Below are positions 15,662 through 25,127 of a stretch of DNA of 64,000 bases, in pieces (position 1 is the stretch's first letter; each line of letters starts with the position of its first letter). Under the pieces are notes generated by a model that saw only the letters and a program-made list of their open reading frames with translations, was not told where the DNA came from and did no database searches. This DNA is from Halalkaliarchaeum desulfuricum (GTDB lineage: Archaea > Halobacteriota > Halobacteria > Halobacteriales > Haloferacaceae), in assembly GCF_002952775.1 (NCBI RefSeq), contig NZ_CP025066.1, forward strand, positions 2,666,001 through 2,730,000, written 5' to 3'. Both the position numbers and the translations under genes were made by a program.

Positions 15662-16142
15662 CTGAGACCGAGACACAACTGTCGTTCAAAGCGACAGACA
15701 ACAATTTCGATTTTTCAGAAGGTTGCACGCCCGAGCTGCCGCTATCTGCCCACTCGAACAGATTCCACGTTCGCAGATACCGCCGAACCACGTGCTACAA
15801 TCGCGCCGTCCATCTTTCACGACCTGATTCTGTCCATCAAATAATTATCAGAAACCTGATATAAGATGGAGAGCGCGAGTTCACCACCCCGGATCAAGTC
15901 ACGTTGCCGGCTTCAAACGTGTTCGAGTACATGTCAAGCGATATTTCTCTGTATATGGGATCATGCCGCTGTATATCGGACCCTTCTCGTAGCTCCCCTC
16001 GAAATTGACCATATCCACGGGATGCTGAAAGTAGTCTACGAGGTCGTCCCATACCCGACGCGACCGAGTCAGTCGTTACGGTTACCCCTGAGTCATTTTT
16101 ATATATGTATGAGGGCTTTTCTTACTCGGACAAGTTACTACG
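15662..16142. other. AT-rich intergenic region (481 bp) before the AI-2E-type gene
   Basis: Base composition falls clearly below the surrounding genes and I see no convincing coding frame. It contains the cspA terminator, an imperfect dyad TATCAG-AAAC-CTGATA at 15846-15861, and a strong TATA-like element TTTTTATATATG at 16095-16106. That element is placed to start a transcript about 15-20 nt before the ATG at 16143. Confidence 0.5.
15679..15715 (+). terminator. Candidate terminator of cspA
   Basis: CTGTCG and CGACAG (15679-15684 and 15692-15697) form a 6-bp hairpin with a 7-nt loop, followed after 13 nt by TTTTT at 15711-15715. Archaeal termination depends mainly on T-tracts, so the T-run is the more meaningful part. 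Confidence 0.45.
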
Positions 16143-17186
16143 ATGGATACAGACGATCGTGACCCTTCCTGGTTCACGGAAGAACAAGCGATCGTAGTGT
16201 TCACCCTCGGAATTATCATTCTCGCTGTCCTCGTCATCATGCCGTATCTACAATATATCCTGTTCGGTGTTATTTTCGCGTATCTCCTTTCACCAATCCA
16301 CCGACGGCTGGTGAATCACATTCGGCGTGATCTTTCTGCACTCGTGTTGACTATCATGACTGTAATCGGCGTCGCAATACCACTCGTATATCTCATTGGC
16401 CGGTTGGCACAAGAAGCGTTCGCGGTAGTACAAGCAATTCAGAACGCCGAGCTGGGAGTCACCGAAATCGAAGTGAGACTGCTGGAAATGGGCATCGAAC
16501 TCGATATCCATGCCGTCGTTCGGGCCAATCGTGAGATGATCGAAAGTGCGGCCGAGATGCTTGCCGTACAAATCAGTCAAGCCATTCAGAACCTTCCCAA
16601 TATCTTCATCGGCCTAACCATCACCGTGTTCGTTCTGTTCGTGATGCTTCGTGATGGCGATCGACTCGTGACCTGGGTTCGGGCAACCGTACCGATACGC
16701 AATGAGATCCAGAGCGAATTACATCAAAAAGTAAACCGACTCATGTGGGCATCGATCATCGGGAACGGTGGAGCTGGCCTCATCCAGACATTCGCGCTTG
16801 GCGTCGCCTTCTGGTTCCTTGGTTTTAACAACCTGGTGTTACTCATGGTGTTAACGTTCGTTCTCGCTTTGTTGCCGCTCGTCGGCGCGTTTGCGGTCTG
16901 GCTCCCCCTCGTGGGCTATCTTTTCGTGGTCGGTAGACCGACTGCGGCGGCGATGTTGTTCGTGTTTGGTAGTCTCGTTAGCGTGTCTGATTTTTATACA
17001 CGGCCGATCATCATTGGGCATAGCGGTGCATTGAATTCAGCGGTCATCGTCGTGGGAGTGTTCGGCGGACTGGTGATATTTGGCCCGATCGGATTGCTCA
17101 TCGGTCCGGTCATTCTCGGTGGGTCTAAGATAGCCATCGAGACTCTTGTCCGTGCCCGTGACGAGGATCTCACCGCCGCCGGGTAG
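16143..17186 (+). CDS. AI-2E-family (PerM-like) membrane transporter
   Basis: A 347-residue polytopic membrane protein of the AI-2E/PerM transporter family. Two N-terminal helices (VVFTLGIIILAVLVIMPYL...) are followed by a soluble helical region (residues about 90-150) and then a cluster of helices with VLALLPLVGAFAVWLPLVGYL and the family-typical FGPIGLLIGPVI near the C-terminus. Family members export small molecules or act as ion exchangers; the substrate here is unknown. Codon use is more AT-rich than neighbouring genes (many ATC/ATT/GTA codons and less acidic protein), suggesting recent transfer. Confidence 0.85.
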   Translation: MDTDDRDPSWFTEEQAIVVFTLGIIILAVLVIMPYLQYILFGVIFAYLLSPIHRRLVNHIRRDLSALVLTIMTVIGVAIPLVYLIGRLAQEAFAVVQAIQNAELGVTEIEVRLLEMGIELDIHAVVRANREMIESAAEMLAVQISQAIQNLPNIFIGLTITVFVLFVMLRDGDRLVTWVRATVPIRNEIQSELHQKVNRLMWASIIGNGGAGLIQTFALGVAFWFLGFNNLVLLMVLTFVLALLPLVGAFAVWLPLVGYLFVVGRPTAAAMLFVFGSLVSVSDFYTRPIIIGHSGALNSAVIVVGVFGGLVIFGPIGLLIGPVILGGSKIAIETLVRARDEDLTAAG

Positions 17187-17333
17187 ACCACTCCGGCCCC
17201 GGAGGTCGGCAGTTCCGGATCTGACACTGATCTCCCTGACTCAATCGACCGGCGCCATCGGTAGTCGAAACACGGAGCCGACCACGACAGGTCAGGTACA
17301 CCCCTTATACTGATCTGACCCTTTAACTGGGTA

Positions 17334-19013
17334 ATGACAGATGTTCTCGTAATCGGCGGCGGGATCGGCGGTCTCTCTGCGGCCCACGAACTCGCAGAAC
17401 GAGGGATCGACGTGACCGTGTACGAGGCGAACGATCGATTCGGGGGAAAGGCGCGCTCGATGCCGATCGACGACGGGCCCGCTCCGCTGCACGGCGAGCA
17501 TGGCTTCCGGTTCTTCCCGGCGTTCTATCGGCACGTCGTCGACACGATGGATCGGATTCCGCTCCGGGCTGGGGATGAATTCGCCGACACTGAAGACGGG
17601 CCGACAGTCGCCGACAACCTCGTGGGGACAGAGGAGACGCTGGTCGCGAGCACGACGAGCCCCGGAAACGTCGCAACAGTCGCGACTCCCGAATCGGTCT
17701 CCGAATGGATCGAGACGCTGCGGCCGGCGTTCGTCGACGAACTCCCCCGCGAGGACGTCCGGTACTTGATCGAGCGGTTGCTGTACCTGCTCACGTCCTG
17801 TGACGAGCGCCGGGAGCACGAACTCGACGACGTATCGTGGTGGGAGTTCATCGACGCCGACAACCGATCGGAAGAGTTCCGGGACCGACTCGCGTACGCG
17901 ACCCAGTCGCTCGTGGCGTTGCGACCACAACTCGGCAGCGCCCGGACGATCGGGATGATCTACCTCCAGCTGCTCTTTGGCCAGTTCGATCCCACGCGCC
18001 CGACCGAGCAGATCCTCAACGGCCCGACCAACGAGGCCTGGATCGACCCATGGGTCGAGTACCTCCAGTCGCTCGGCGTGACACTGCACACCGAAAGCCC
18101 GATCGATCGTCTGGAGTTCGACGGCCGGCGGATCACCGGCGCGGTGGTGGCCGAAGGGGCAGCCGCACCGGTGGCCGGAGAGACGGTCACTGCAGACGAG
18201 TACGTCCTCGGGGTGCCAGTCGAGGTGGCCCCCGATTTCGTCACTCCAGAGATGGCCACCGTCGCGCCGGAGCTGGGCCGGATCGCCAACCTCGATACCG
18301 CGTGGATGAACGGCATCCAGTTTTACCTCACGGAGGACGTCGACCTCGTGCGTGGCCACCAGGTGTACGCGGATGCGCCGTGGGCGCTGACGTCGATCTC
18401 CCAGCGCCAGTTCTGGACCGACTACGACGTCGACGCCCGCGGACCCGAAGAGGTCGAGGGCATCCTCTCGGTGATCGCCTCCGACTGGGACACCCCTGGA
18501 CCTCTGTACGGCAAGCCGGCCCGGGAGTGTACGCGCGAGGAGATCGCCGAGGAGATCTGGGCGCAGGTACAATCGCATCTGAACGTCGCGGGCGACACCC
18601 TCACCGACGACATGCTGGTCGACTGGTTCCTGGATCCCGCGATCGTCGAGACCGACGACGGTGTCGAGAACCGATCGCCGTTGCTTATAAACACGGTTGG
18701 CTCGCTGCGGAATCGTCCGACTGCGGACGTGAACATCGCGAACCTCACCATCGCCGCAGATTACGTCCGGACGAACTCGGATCTGGCGTCGATGGAGTCC
18801 GCCAACGAGGCGGGCAGGCGGGCCGCGAACGCGATTCTCGAGCGGTCGGGGTACCGGGGCCGAATGGCCCGGATCTGGGACCTGGCGGAGCCGGCGGTGT
18901 TCGAGCCGTTCAAGCGACAGGACGCGATTCGGTATCGGCTCGGGCTGCCGCATCCGGCCGAGGTCACCCAGTCGGTTCGGGGGTTGACGACGCGGTTGCG
19001 CGGACGGGTGTGA
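17334..19013 (+). CDS. FAD-dependent amine-oxidase/phytoene-desaturase-type oxidoreductase
   Basis: A 559-residue flavoprotein. The N-terminal Rossmann motif VIGGGIGGLSAAHELAERGIDVTVYEAN (GxGxxG plus the ribose-binding Glu) and GGKARS identify the FAD-binding amine oxidase/desaturase superfamily. The C-terminal half ends with FAD-contact-like segments around NLTIAADYVRTNSDLASMESANEAGRRAANAIL. Relatives include hydroxysqualene dehydroxylase and carotenoid enzymes, so a terpenoid substrate is plausible but unproved. TATA-like CTTATACTG lies about 25 nt upstream of the ATG, consistent with leaderless expression. Confidence 0.85.
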   Translation: MTDVLVIGGGIGGLSAAHELAERGIDVTVYEANDRFGGKARSMPIDDGPAPLHGEHGFRFFPAFYRHVVDTMDRIPLRAGDEFADTEDGPTVADNLVGTEETLVASTTSPGNVATVATPESVSEWIETLRPAFVDELPREDVRYLIERLLYLLTSCDERREHELDDVSWWEFIDADNRSEEFRDRLAYATQSLVALRPQLGSARTIGMIYLQLLFGQFDPTRPTEQILNGPTNEAWIDPWVEYLQSLGVTLHTESPIDRLEFDGRRITGAVVAEGAAAPVAGETVTADEYVLGVPVEVAPDFVTPEMATVAPELGRIANLDTAWMNGIQFYLTEDVDLVRGHQVYADAPWALTSISQRQFWTDYDVDARGPEEVEGILSVIASDWDTPGPLYGKPARECTREEIAEEIWAQVQSHLNVAGDTLTDDMLVDWFLDPAIVETDDGVENRSPLLINTVGSLRNRPTADVNIANLTIAADYVRTNSDLASMESANEAGRRAANAILERSGYRGRMARIWDLAEPAVFEPFKRQDAIRYRLGLPHPAEVTQSVRGLTTRLRGRV

Positions 19014-19127
19014 AACTGACGAGTGAGCGCTCAGGTACTCGAGAGAGCCGCTTCTGCCGATTCAAGGGTTAAAAATTAATCACGAACCGATACGGCTGTC
19101 ACAAAAAGTCGCTACGTCGACTCCGTG

Positions 19128-20762
19128 TTACGGGGGTCCACCGCCGGCGCTTTCTGGTCCGCCCTTACCATTACCGCCATCATCTTCGCCATCGAGCAAT
19201 TCGACGGTGTTCAGTGCGTTGATGCGTCCGGCTCCGAGGTCGGAGTCACTCCGTCCGTCCCCTCCCTCCGCGCCCTTTTTGATGGCGCTTTCGACCTGCG
19301 AGGGGTTCGCGTCCGGCGCGAGTTCGCGCACGAGCGCGACGAGGCCGGCAGTGTTCGGCGCGGACATCGACGTGCCAGCCTTCCAGCCATAGGGGGCGCC
19401 CTCGTTGAGAGGTGACGTCGTGGAGAAGACGAGGTTGAACGGGTAGGGCCAGGCAGGACTTTCGAACTCGATTACTTCCGCTACCTCGTCCGGATCGAAG
19501 ACGATGTTTCCGTCCTCGTCGAGCCAGAGTTCGCCTTCGTCGCCCTCTTCGAGCGGGTGTTCGCTCCGACGGAGCGGTGCGCCGGCGAATACCCACTCCC
19601 GGATACCGTAGAGTGTCTTCAGTAGCGTCTCGTACCCGCCGCCGCCGGCGCCGACATCGATTTCGTTCGTCCCGAAATTGGAAAAGAACGCCCGCCCGTC
19701 GTTCGGGGCGAGCGCGCTGATGCTCATCGCGCCCTTCGTGCTGTTTGGAAGCGAGAACAATCCGCTGCGCTGCAGGTCCGTGTCGGCGTTACCGGCGCTT
19801 GCGACGACGACGGTGCCCCGGTTGACAGCCGATCGGACTGTCGTTTCGTATGCTAAACGGATCGTTCGAAGGACCTCGTCCTGATGAACTCGGGGTGGGA
19901 ATGGCGGCGTACCGAGGCTGAGGTTTACCGCGTCAAGGGCCTGTTCGGCACCGAAGTCGATCGCTGCCAGTACGTCACCAGTAGTCGTGGTCAGCCCCCA
20001 GTCAGGATCTTCGTCTTCGTCGCTAAAGTCTTCCCACCAGAATACCCGCTGTGAGACCAGACCAGCATCCGGAGCAATGCCCTGGACCCCGGATCCGAAT
20101 CCTGCGAATCCTTCTTCAGGATCAGCGGCCGCGATTCCGGCGACGTGCGTCCCGTGGCCATGGACGTCTGAAGCGACGTGTTGATCGACTCGCTGGATAT
20201 CGTTCTCCGGATCATTTACCACGATGTCTTCACCGTCTCCCGACAGGGTATCCCCTTCACGGAATAACTGACCCGCATCTTCATCGAGATTCGGAGTCAG
20301 GTCCGGATGCACGTAGTCGACACCGGTGTCGATAATACCGATCTGGGTCCCTTCACCGGTAGCAATGTCGTTCGCGGCCACCGCTTCACTGTTCTGTTTG
20401 TCCCATAAGTTCTCGTACCAGTCCGACTCAACACCGCCGTTCTCACCATTAGCTTCGACTAATTCCGTCTCGGCCGGCTCTTCCAACTCTAACCGAACGT
20501 CGCGGGTAGCACTCTGTACGCCGCGAACTCCATCGAGGTCCGCTGTCGCGCTCTCGGGGCCGTGCACCACCAGCACTTCGCCGCCAGCGAGTTCTTGTTT
20601 GATGTCAAATCCTTCCCGTTCGATCTGATTCGCCGCCCCACGCCCCTGCGTGACGACGACGTACTGTGCCTGTCCCCCACTTGCGCTCGCGTAGCCTGTG
20701 ACGGCCAGCGAGGCGCCGACTGCACCGATACTCTTTAAAAGAGTTCTCCTCGTTTGTTTCAT
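19128..20762 (-). CDS. Tat-exported subtilisin-like serine protease (halolysin-like)
   Basis: A 544-residue S8 peptidase. The N-terminus MKQTRRTLLKSIGAVGASLAV carries a twin-arginine signal. Residues about 32-95 resemble an I9-type propeptide, and the catalytic domain has D145 (IGIIDTGVDY), H203 (HGHGTHVAG), oxyanion N325 (ASAGNAD) and S465 (GTSMSAPN). A stretch of about 80 residues between N325's strand and the serine (GGGGYETLLKTLYG to PLNEGAPYG) is rich in acidic residues and longer than in simple subtilisins. The ATG at 20760-20762 is preferred: a GTG at 20792 lies only about 17 nt from the TATA-like ATATTATAC and would precede transcription start. It probably degrades extracellular protein. 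Confidence 0.9.
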   Translation of the reverse strand: MKQTRRTLLKSIGAVGASLAVTGYASASGGQAQYVVVTQGRGAANQIEREGFDIKQELAGGEVLVVHGPESATADLDGVRGVQSATRDVRLELEEPAETELVEANGENGGVESDWYENLWDKQNSEAVAANDIATGEGTQIGIIDTGVDYVHPDLTPNLDEDAGQLFREGDTLSGDGEDIVVNDPENDIQRVDQHVASDVHGHGTHVAGIAAADPEEGFAGFGSGVQGIAPDAGLVSQRVFWWEDFSDEDEDPDWGLTTTTGDVLAAIDFGAEQALDAVNLSLGTPPFPPRVHQDEVLRTIRLAYETTVRSAVNRGTVVVASAGNADTDLQRSGLFSLPNSTKGAMSISALAPNDGRAFFSNFGTNEIDVGAGGGGYETLLKTLYGIREWVFAGAPLRRSEHPLEEGDEGELWLDEDGNIVFDPDEVAEVIEFESPAWPYPFNLVFSTTSPLNEGAPYGWKAGTSMSAPNTAGLVALVRELAPDANPSQVESAIKKGAEGGDGRSDSDLGAGRINALNTVELLDGEDDGGNGKGGPESAGGGPP

Positions 20763-20882
20763 GTTACCATGCCTTGGTGAGGCAACGTTCACATAGGACT
20801 AAGATAGTATAATATTTGCTAATTCAGGATTGCTATCAGAAACGACCGACACCACTTGGTAGCTCCCGCCCAATTACTATCC

Positions 20883-21926
20883 GTGACCCGAATCGGAATC
20901 GTCGGCGCCGGAAGCGCCGCTGCGGCTGCCACGTTCGTCCTCGACACTGCCCTCAAGGACGCCGAAATCACCGTCCTCGAGAAGTCGGGCGGCGTCTGCG
21001 GACGCGCGGCCACACGCCGGCACGGCGACGTTACCTACGACTACGGCGCCAACTACGTCAAATCCGAAGACGAACGCGTCGCCGACCTCCTCACCGACAC
21101 CCTCGACAGCGAGGGACTCGTCGACATCGTCGAACCCATCTACACCTTCGACGCCGCGGGCGAGATCACGCCGGGGCGGGACCCGGTTGGCCATCGGTGG
21201 TCCTATAAAAACGGTCTCACCCAGATCGCCAAGCGCCTCTTCGCCCGGACCGACGCCACCGTTCACCGCCGGACGCGTGTCGAAACCATCGTCCGGCACG
21301 ATGTCGACGAAACCTGGACGCTCCGGGATGGGGACGACCGCAATTGGGGCCCCTTCGACACGATCCTTTTGAACCCCCCGGCGCCCCAGACTGCCGACCT
21401 CCTGGCTGACGCCCGGTGGGACCACCCGGCTCGGGAGGCGCTCGAGGACGCTGTCCGGAAGGTTCCCTACCGGCCAGTGTGGACCGCGATCCTCGGATAC
21501 GAGTTCGAACTCGACGTCCCGTACTATGCCCTTATCAATACGGACGACGAGCACGAGATCGGCTGGGTCGCACGCGAGGAGTGCAAACCCGGACACGTGC
21601 CGACGGGCGAATCCGTCCTCGTCGTTCAGGCCGGGCCAGACTGGTCGCGCGAACGGTACGACGACCCACCTGACGAGAACGTCGCCGCCCTGACGGCGCT
21701 CACGGCGGACCTGATCGGGGACGATCGCCTCTGCGATCCGGCCTGGACCGACAACCAGGGGTGGCGCTACGCGCTTCCCGACGAGGGCGTCCGCCGGGGG
21801 CCGCTTCGCCGGGCCGAATCCGCGGGGCTGTACTGTGCGGGCGACTGGGTCGCCGGCGAGGCGCGCCTCCACGCAGCACTCGCGTGCGGGTTGGCGGTCG
21901 GCGAGCGGATGAGCTACTCCTTATAA
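20883..21926 (+). CDS. Renalase-like FAD-dependent oxidoreductase
   Basis: A 347-residue flavoprotein. The GTG at 20883 gives MTRIGIVGAGSAAAAATFVL, the expected Rossmann start; a TTG 27 nt upstream adds only an unrelated peptide. Further FAD-site motifs are VLEKSGGVCGRAATRR and, at the C-terminus, GLYCAGDWVAGEARLHAALACGLAVGE. The arrangement matches renalase/NAD(P)-FAD amine-oxidase-like proteins, some of which oxidise isomeric forms of NAD(P)H. The substrate is unknown. It is divergent from the subtilase gene. Confidence 0.85.
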   Translation: MTRIGIVGAGSAAAAATFVLDTALKDAEITVLEKSGGVCGRAATRRHGDVTYDYGANYVKSEDERVADLLTDTLDSEGLVDIVEPIYTFDAAGEITPGRDPVGHRWSYKNGLTQIAKRLFARTDATVHRRTRVETIVRHDVDETWTLRDGDDRNWGPFDTILLNPPAPQTADLLADARWDHPAREALEDAVRKVPYRPVWTAILGYEFELDVPYYALINTDDEHEIGWVAREECKPGHVPTGESVLVVQAGPDWSRERYDDPPDENVAALTALTADLIGDDRLCDPAWTDNQGWRYALPDEGVRRGPLRRAESAGLYCAGDWVAGEARLHAALACGLAVGERMSYSL

Positions 21927-22064
21927 ACCTGGTCGCCAGCAACCTGGGTTGACGTGGCGTCCGCTTCATCCCGGATTAATTCGGCTTAAACGGACGGTCA
22001 CTCCGGTGAATTCAGGTTCGCGGTTTCCCCCTCTTAAGGGGTCGAAGCCGCAGCATCCACGTGC

Positions 22065-22598
22065 ATGAAACCGCAACAGATTCTCACAATAGGTATCGCA
22101 CTGTCGGTGTTGCTCGGCGGTGCAATGGTGCTGGGCGTGGTCGCCGGCGCCGCGACAGGCGATCAGCCGACGAGTGCCTCCGATGTGGAAACGGACGAAG
22201 AAACGCCTGACGAACCGCCCGCGAACGAAACCGACGACACCGCCGACAACGAGTCCGACGCGTACGTAGGTGACGTTCCCGACAACTCCACCCAGATGGA
22301 CCCCGAGGACGCTGACGCCAGCGACGATGTCGTCGACCGCCCCGGCGCTGATGACCGTCCTGACGCCGCCGACGAGCACGCCGGTAACGCAGACGAGAAC
22401 GCCAGTAACGCCGACGGCGTGGGTCCCGCAGACGGGCTCCCCGAGCAGGCTGCAGATCACGTGAGCGAGATCCACGAGACGATCGATTCGTTCCCCGAGA
22501 ACGACTTCGATTTCCTCGGTGACGCTTTGAGCGATCTCCTCTCGAACGGGGACGCAGCTGACGACGGGACAGTTGACGACGCGGCTGCTGACAGCTAA
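22065..22598 (+). CDS. Exported Asp-rich low-complexity protein
   Basis: A 177-residue protein with a Sec-type signal or anchor (MKPQQILTIGIALSVLLGGAMVLGVVAGAA) and a mature region dominated by Asp, Ala, Glu, Asn and Pro, with no cysteine. The run DADASDDVVDRPGADDRPDAADEHAGNADENASNAD is low complexity, and several N-x-S/T sequons could be glycosylated. Residues about 130-160 (AADHVSEIHETIDSF...LGDALSDLL) look helical. No family is recognised; such secreted acidic proteins are common in haloarchaea. A TATA-like CTTAAGG is about 30 nt upstream. Confidence 0.7.
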   Translation: MKPQQILTIGIALSVLLGGAMVLGVVAGAATGDQPTSASDVETDEETPDEPPANETDDTADNESDAYVGDVPDNSTQMDPEDADASDDVVDRPGADDRPDAADEHAGNADENASNADGVGPADGLPEQAADHVSEIHETIDSFPENDFDFLGDALSDLLSNGDAADDGTVDDAAADS

Positions 22599-22687
22599 TG
22601 GGACCGATCCATGAGAGACTCCCGTGAGTAGCGCCCAGAGGAGTCGTCGCTCCATCTGCGCAGATACTTGTATGTCGGAGTCATAAG

Positions 22688-24943
22688 ATGCGGCAATCAA
22701 TCAAATCAATGTCATCATTACCCTCTCGGATGCGAATTCTCCACGTCGACGACGACGTGAACTTCGCTGAGCTGACCGCGACGTTTCTCGAACGCGAAGA
22801 CGACCGCTTCGCCGTCGAAACTGCGACCAGCGCTAGCGAGGGGCTCGAGGTCATCGCCGACACCGAGGTCGACTGTGTCGTCTCCGACTACGACATGCCC
22901 GGCCGAAACGGGATCGAGTTCCTCGAATCGATCCGTGAACGCTCGTCGGAGCTGCCGTTCATTCTGTTCACCGGGAAAGGTAGCGAGGAGGTCGCCAGCG
23001 ACGCAATCTCGGCGGGGGTCACCGACTACCTCCAGAAGGAGCGCGGGACCGACCAGTACGCCATCCTGGCGAACCGCATCAAAAACGCCGTCGAAGGCCG
23101 GCGAGCACGGATTCAACGCGAACGCCAGCTCGACGCCATCGAAACCGCCCAGGAGGGGATCAGCATCCTCGACGCAAACGGGGTGTTCATCTTCGTCAAC
23201 GAGGCGTACGCCGATCTCTACGGCTACGAACGCGAGGAGATGATCGGCGAACACTGGGAACTGATCTATCGGGACGACGATGTCGAGGCGATCCGCGAGC
23301 AGGTGCTTCCGGAAGTCGAACGAACCGGCCACTGGAACGGGATAACGACCGGTCTTCGAGCCGACGGGACCACGTTCGTCGAGGATCACGCCCTGGCGAG
23401 GACCGAACAGGGGGAACTCGTCTGTACCGTTCGTGACGTCTCAACGCAGCGCGAGTACGTCCAGACGATCGAGACGCTGCACGACTCCGCCGAGGAGATA
23501 CTGCGGGCTCAAACCCAGGAATACGTGGCCGAGGTCGTGGTCGAGACGGTGGCAGACGTTCTCGACAGACCGCTCAACGGCGTGTGGATCCACGACGAGC
23601 GGACGGACGTCCTCGAACCGGTTGCCTGGACCGATCGGGCCGACGAACTCGTCGGCGACCCCCCGACGCTGGAATCGGGTCACGGTTCCGCGTGGGAGGC
23701 GTTCGACACCGGCGAGGTCGTCTCCTCGAACTGTGATCTACTGGATGAAACGTCGGAGGAAGCCGAGACGGAGCTTCGAAGTGCGGTCGTCATTCCGATC
23801 GGCACGTACGGCGTACTGACGCTCGGATCGACCGTCGGTGACGGCGTCGACGGCCTCGACGTCTCGCTTTCGGAGCTGGTCTGTCGTTACGCGGAGACAG
23901 CCTTCGACCGGATCGAACGAGAACAGGAGCTACAGCGGTACGAGACGATCATTCAGTCGATATCCGATGCGGTCTATACGCTCGACGACGAGGGACGAAT
24001 CCAGTTCGTCAACGACAGTTACGTGGAGATGAAAGGGATTTCTCGCGAGGAACTCGTCGGGACGAAGATCGACCAGTGGGTCGACGAGGGGGTTCTCGAG
24101 CGGACGAAGCCGGAGTTCGAACGAATCAAAAAGGGGGAGCAAGAGACCGCCCAGATCAAGTACGCGTTCAAAAGAGCGACCGGTGAACGGATCCCCGTCG
24201 AGTTGCGTTTTGCCCCCCTCCCGACGTTCGGCGGCGACGAAACCGGACGCGTCGGCGTCATCCGCGACGTGACCGAGCGAAAACAGTGGGAACGGGAGCT
24301 CGAACGCCAGAACGAACGGCTCGATGCGTTTGCCAGGGTCGTCTCCCACGACCTGAAGAACCCGCTGAGCGTCGCCGACGGCCGGCTCGAACTGGCCCGC
24401 GAGGAGTGTGACAGTGATCACCTCGCGGCGGTCGATGGGGCGCTCGACCGGATGGACGAACTGATCGCCGACCTGTTGACGCTGGCCAAAAGCGGCGAGC
24501 AGGTCAGTGGGATGGAACCGTGCGATCTGGGAGCACTCGTCGACAGTTGTTGGGATAACGTCGACACGAAGAACGCAACGCTACAAAACGAGGTCGATGC
24601 GACGGTTCGTTGTGACCACAGCCGCGTCCAGCAACTCCTGGAGAACCTGATCAAAAACGCCGCGGAACACGGCGGTGAAGACGTGACGATCACAGTCGGT
24701 GATCTCCCGGATACGTCCGGGTTCTACGTCGAAGACGACGGTCCAGGAATCCCGAAACCGGAGCGAAAAAAGGTGTTCGAGAGCGGGTATTCGAACGCGA
24801 ATGGCGGCACCGGATTCGGGCTTGCGATCGTCGACGAAATCGTCGGGGCACACGGCTGGACCGTCCACGTGACGGAAGGGACCGAGGAGGGCACACGCTT
24901 CGAGATTGGCGTTTCGGAACGGATGCCACCCTCCCCCGATTGA
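22688..24943 (+). CDS. Receiver-PAS-GAF-PAS hybrid sensor histidine kinase
   Basis: A 751-residue signalling protein. Domains in order: receiver (residues 15-130, phospho-acceptor D67 in SDYDMPG, conserved K in FTGKGS), PAS (about 145-260), GAF (about 265-410), PAS (about 415-530), HisKA with H554 (VVSHDLKNPLS), and HATPase with NLIKNAAEHGG, DDGPGIP and GTGFGLAIV. It likely autophosphorylates H554 and exchanges phosphate with its own or another receiver. No transmembrane segment is seen, so it is a soluble sensor, possibly redox- or ligand-responsive through PAS/GAF. No output DNA-binding domain or partner regulator is adjacent. The protein could also begin at ATG 22730 (MRILHVDDD). Confidence 0.92.
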   Translation: MRQSIKSMSSLPSRMRILHVDDDVNFAELTATFLEREDDRFAVETATSASEGLEVIADTEVDCVVSDYDMPGRNGIEFLESIRERSSELPFILFTGKGSEEVASDAISAGVTDYLQKERGTDQYAILANRIKNAVEGRRARIQRERQLDAIETAQEGISILDANGVFIFVNEAYADLYGYEREEMIGEHWELIYRDDDVEAIREQVLPEVERTGHWNGITTGLRADGTTFVEDHALARTEQGELVCTVRDVSTQREYVQTIETLHDSAEEILRAQTQEYVAEVVVETVADVLDRPLNGVWIHDERTDVLEPVAWTDRADELVGDPPTLESGHGSAWEAFDTGEVVSSNCDLLDETSEEAETELRSAVVIPIGTYGVLTLGSTVGDGVDGLDVSLSELVCRYAETAFDRIEREQELQRYETIIQSISDAVYTLDDEGRIQFVNDSYVEMKGISREELVGTKIDQWVDEGVLERTKPEFERIKKGEQETAQIKYAFKRATGERIPVELRFAPLPTFGGDETGRVGVIRDVTERKQWERELERQNERLDAFARVVSHDLKNPLSVADGRLELAREECDSDHLAAVDGALDRMDELIADLLTLAKSGEQVSGMEPCDLGALVDSCWDNVDTKNATLQNEVDATVRCDHSRVQQLLENLIKNAAEHGGEDVTITVGDLPDTSGFYVEDDGPGIPKPERKKVFESGYSNANGGTGFGLAIVDEIVGAHGWTVHVTEGTEEGTRFEIGVSERMPPSPD

Positions 24944-25127
24944 TACGACAGAAGGGGACGCGACTGGCAAGGTCCGGAAGGTTGACCCGATGCCCGACCG
25001 GCCGAAACACTGCCGAAGGCACTACTGTGTGTGATGGGACCTTCAATCGGAAATTGATAGCTAAAGGCTGTCTAATCCCGGTTAAAACGCCGGGTTCTAT
25101 TTAGTGTTCGGCATCGAAGATGATGTC

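Noticed and set aside
15866-16162. 98-codon ORF in the AT-rich spacer
   Set aside because: It overlaps the promoter and the start of the permease in another frame and has no coding bias or recognisable pattern.
17292-18953. 553-codon antisense ORF over the FAD oxidoreductase
   Set aside because: Shadow ORF; the plus strand holds the GxGxxG flavin site.
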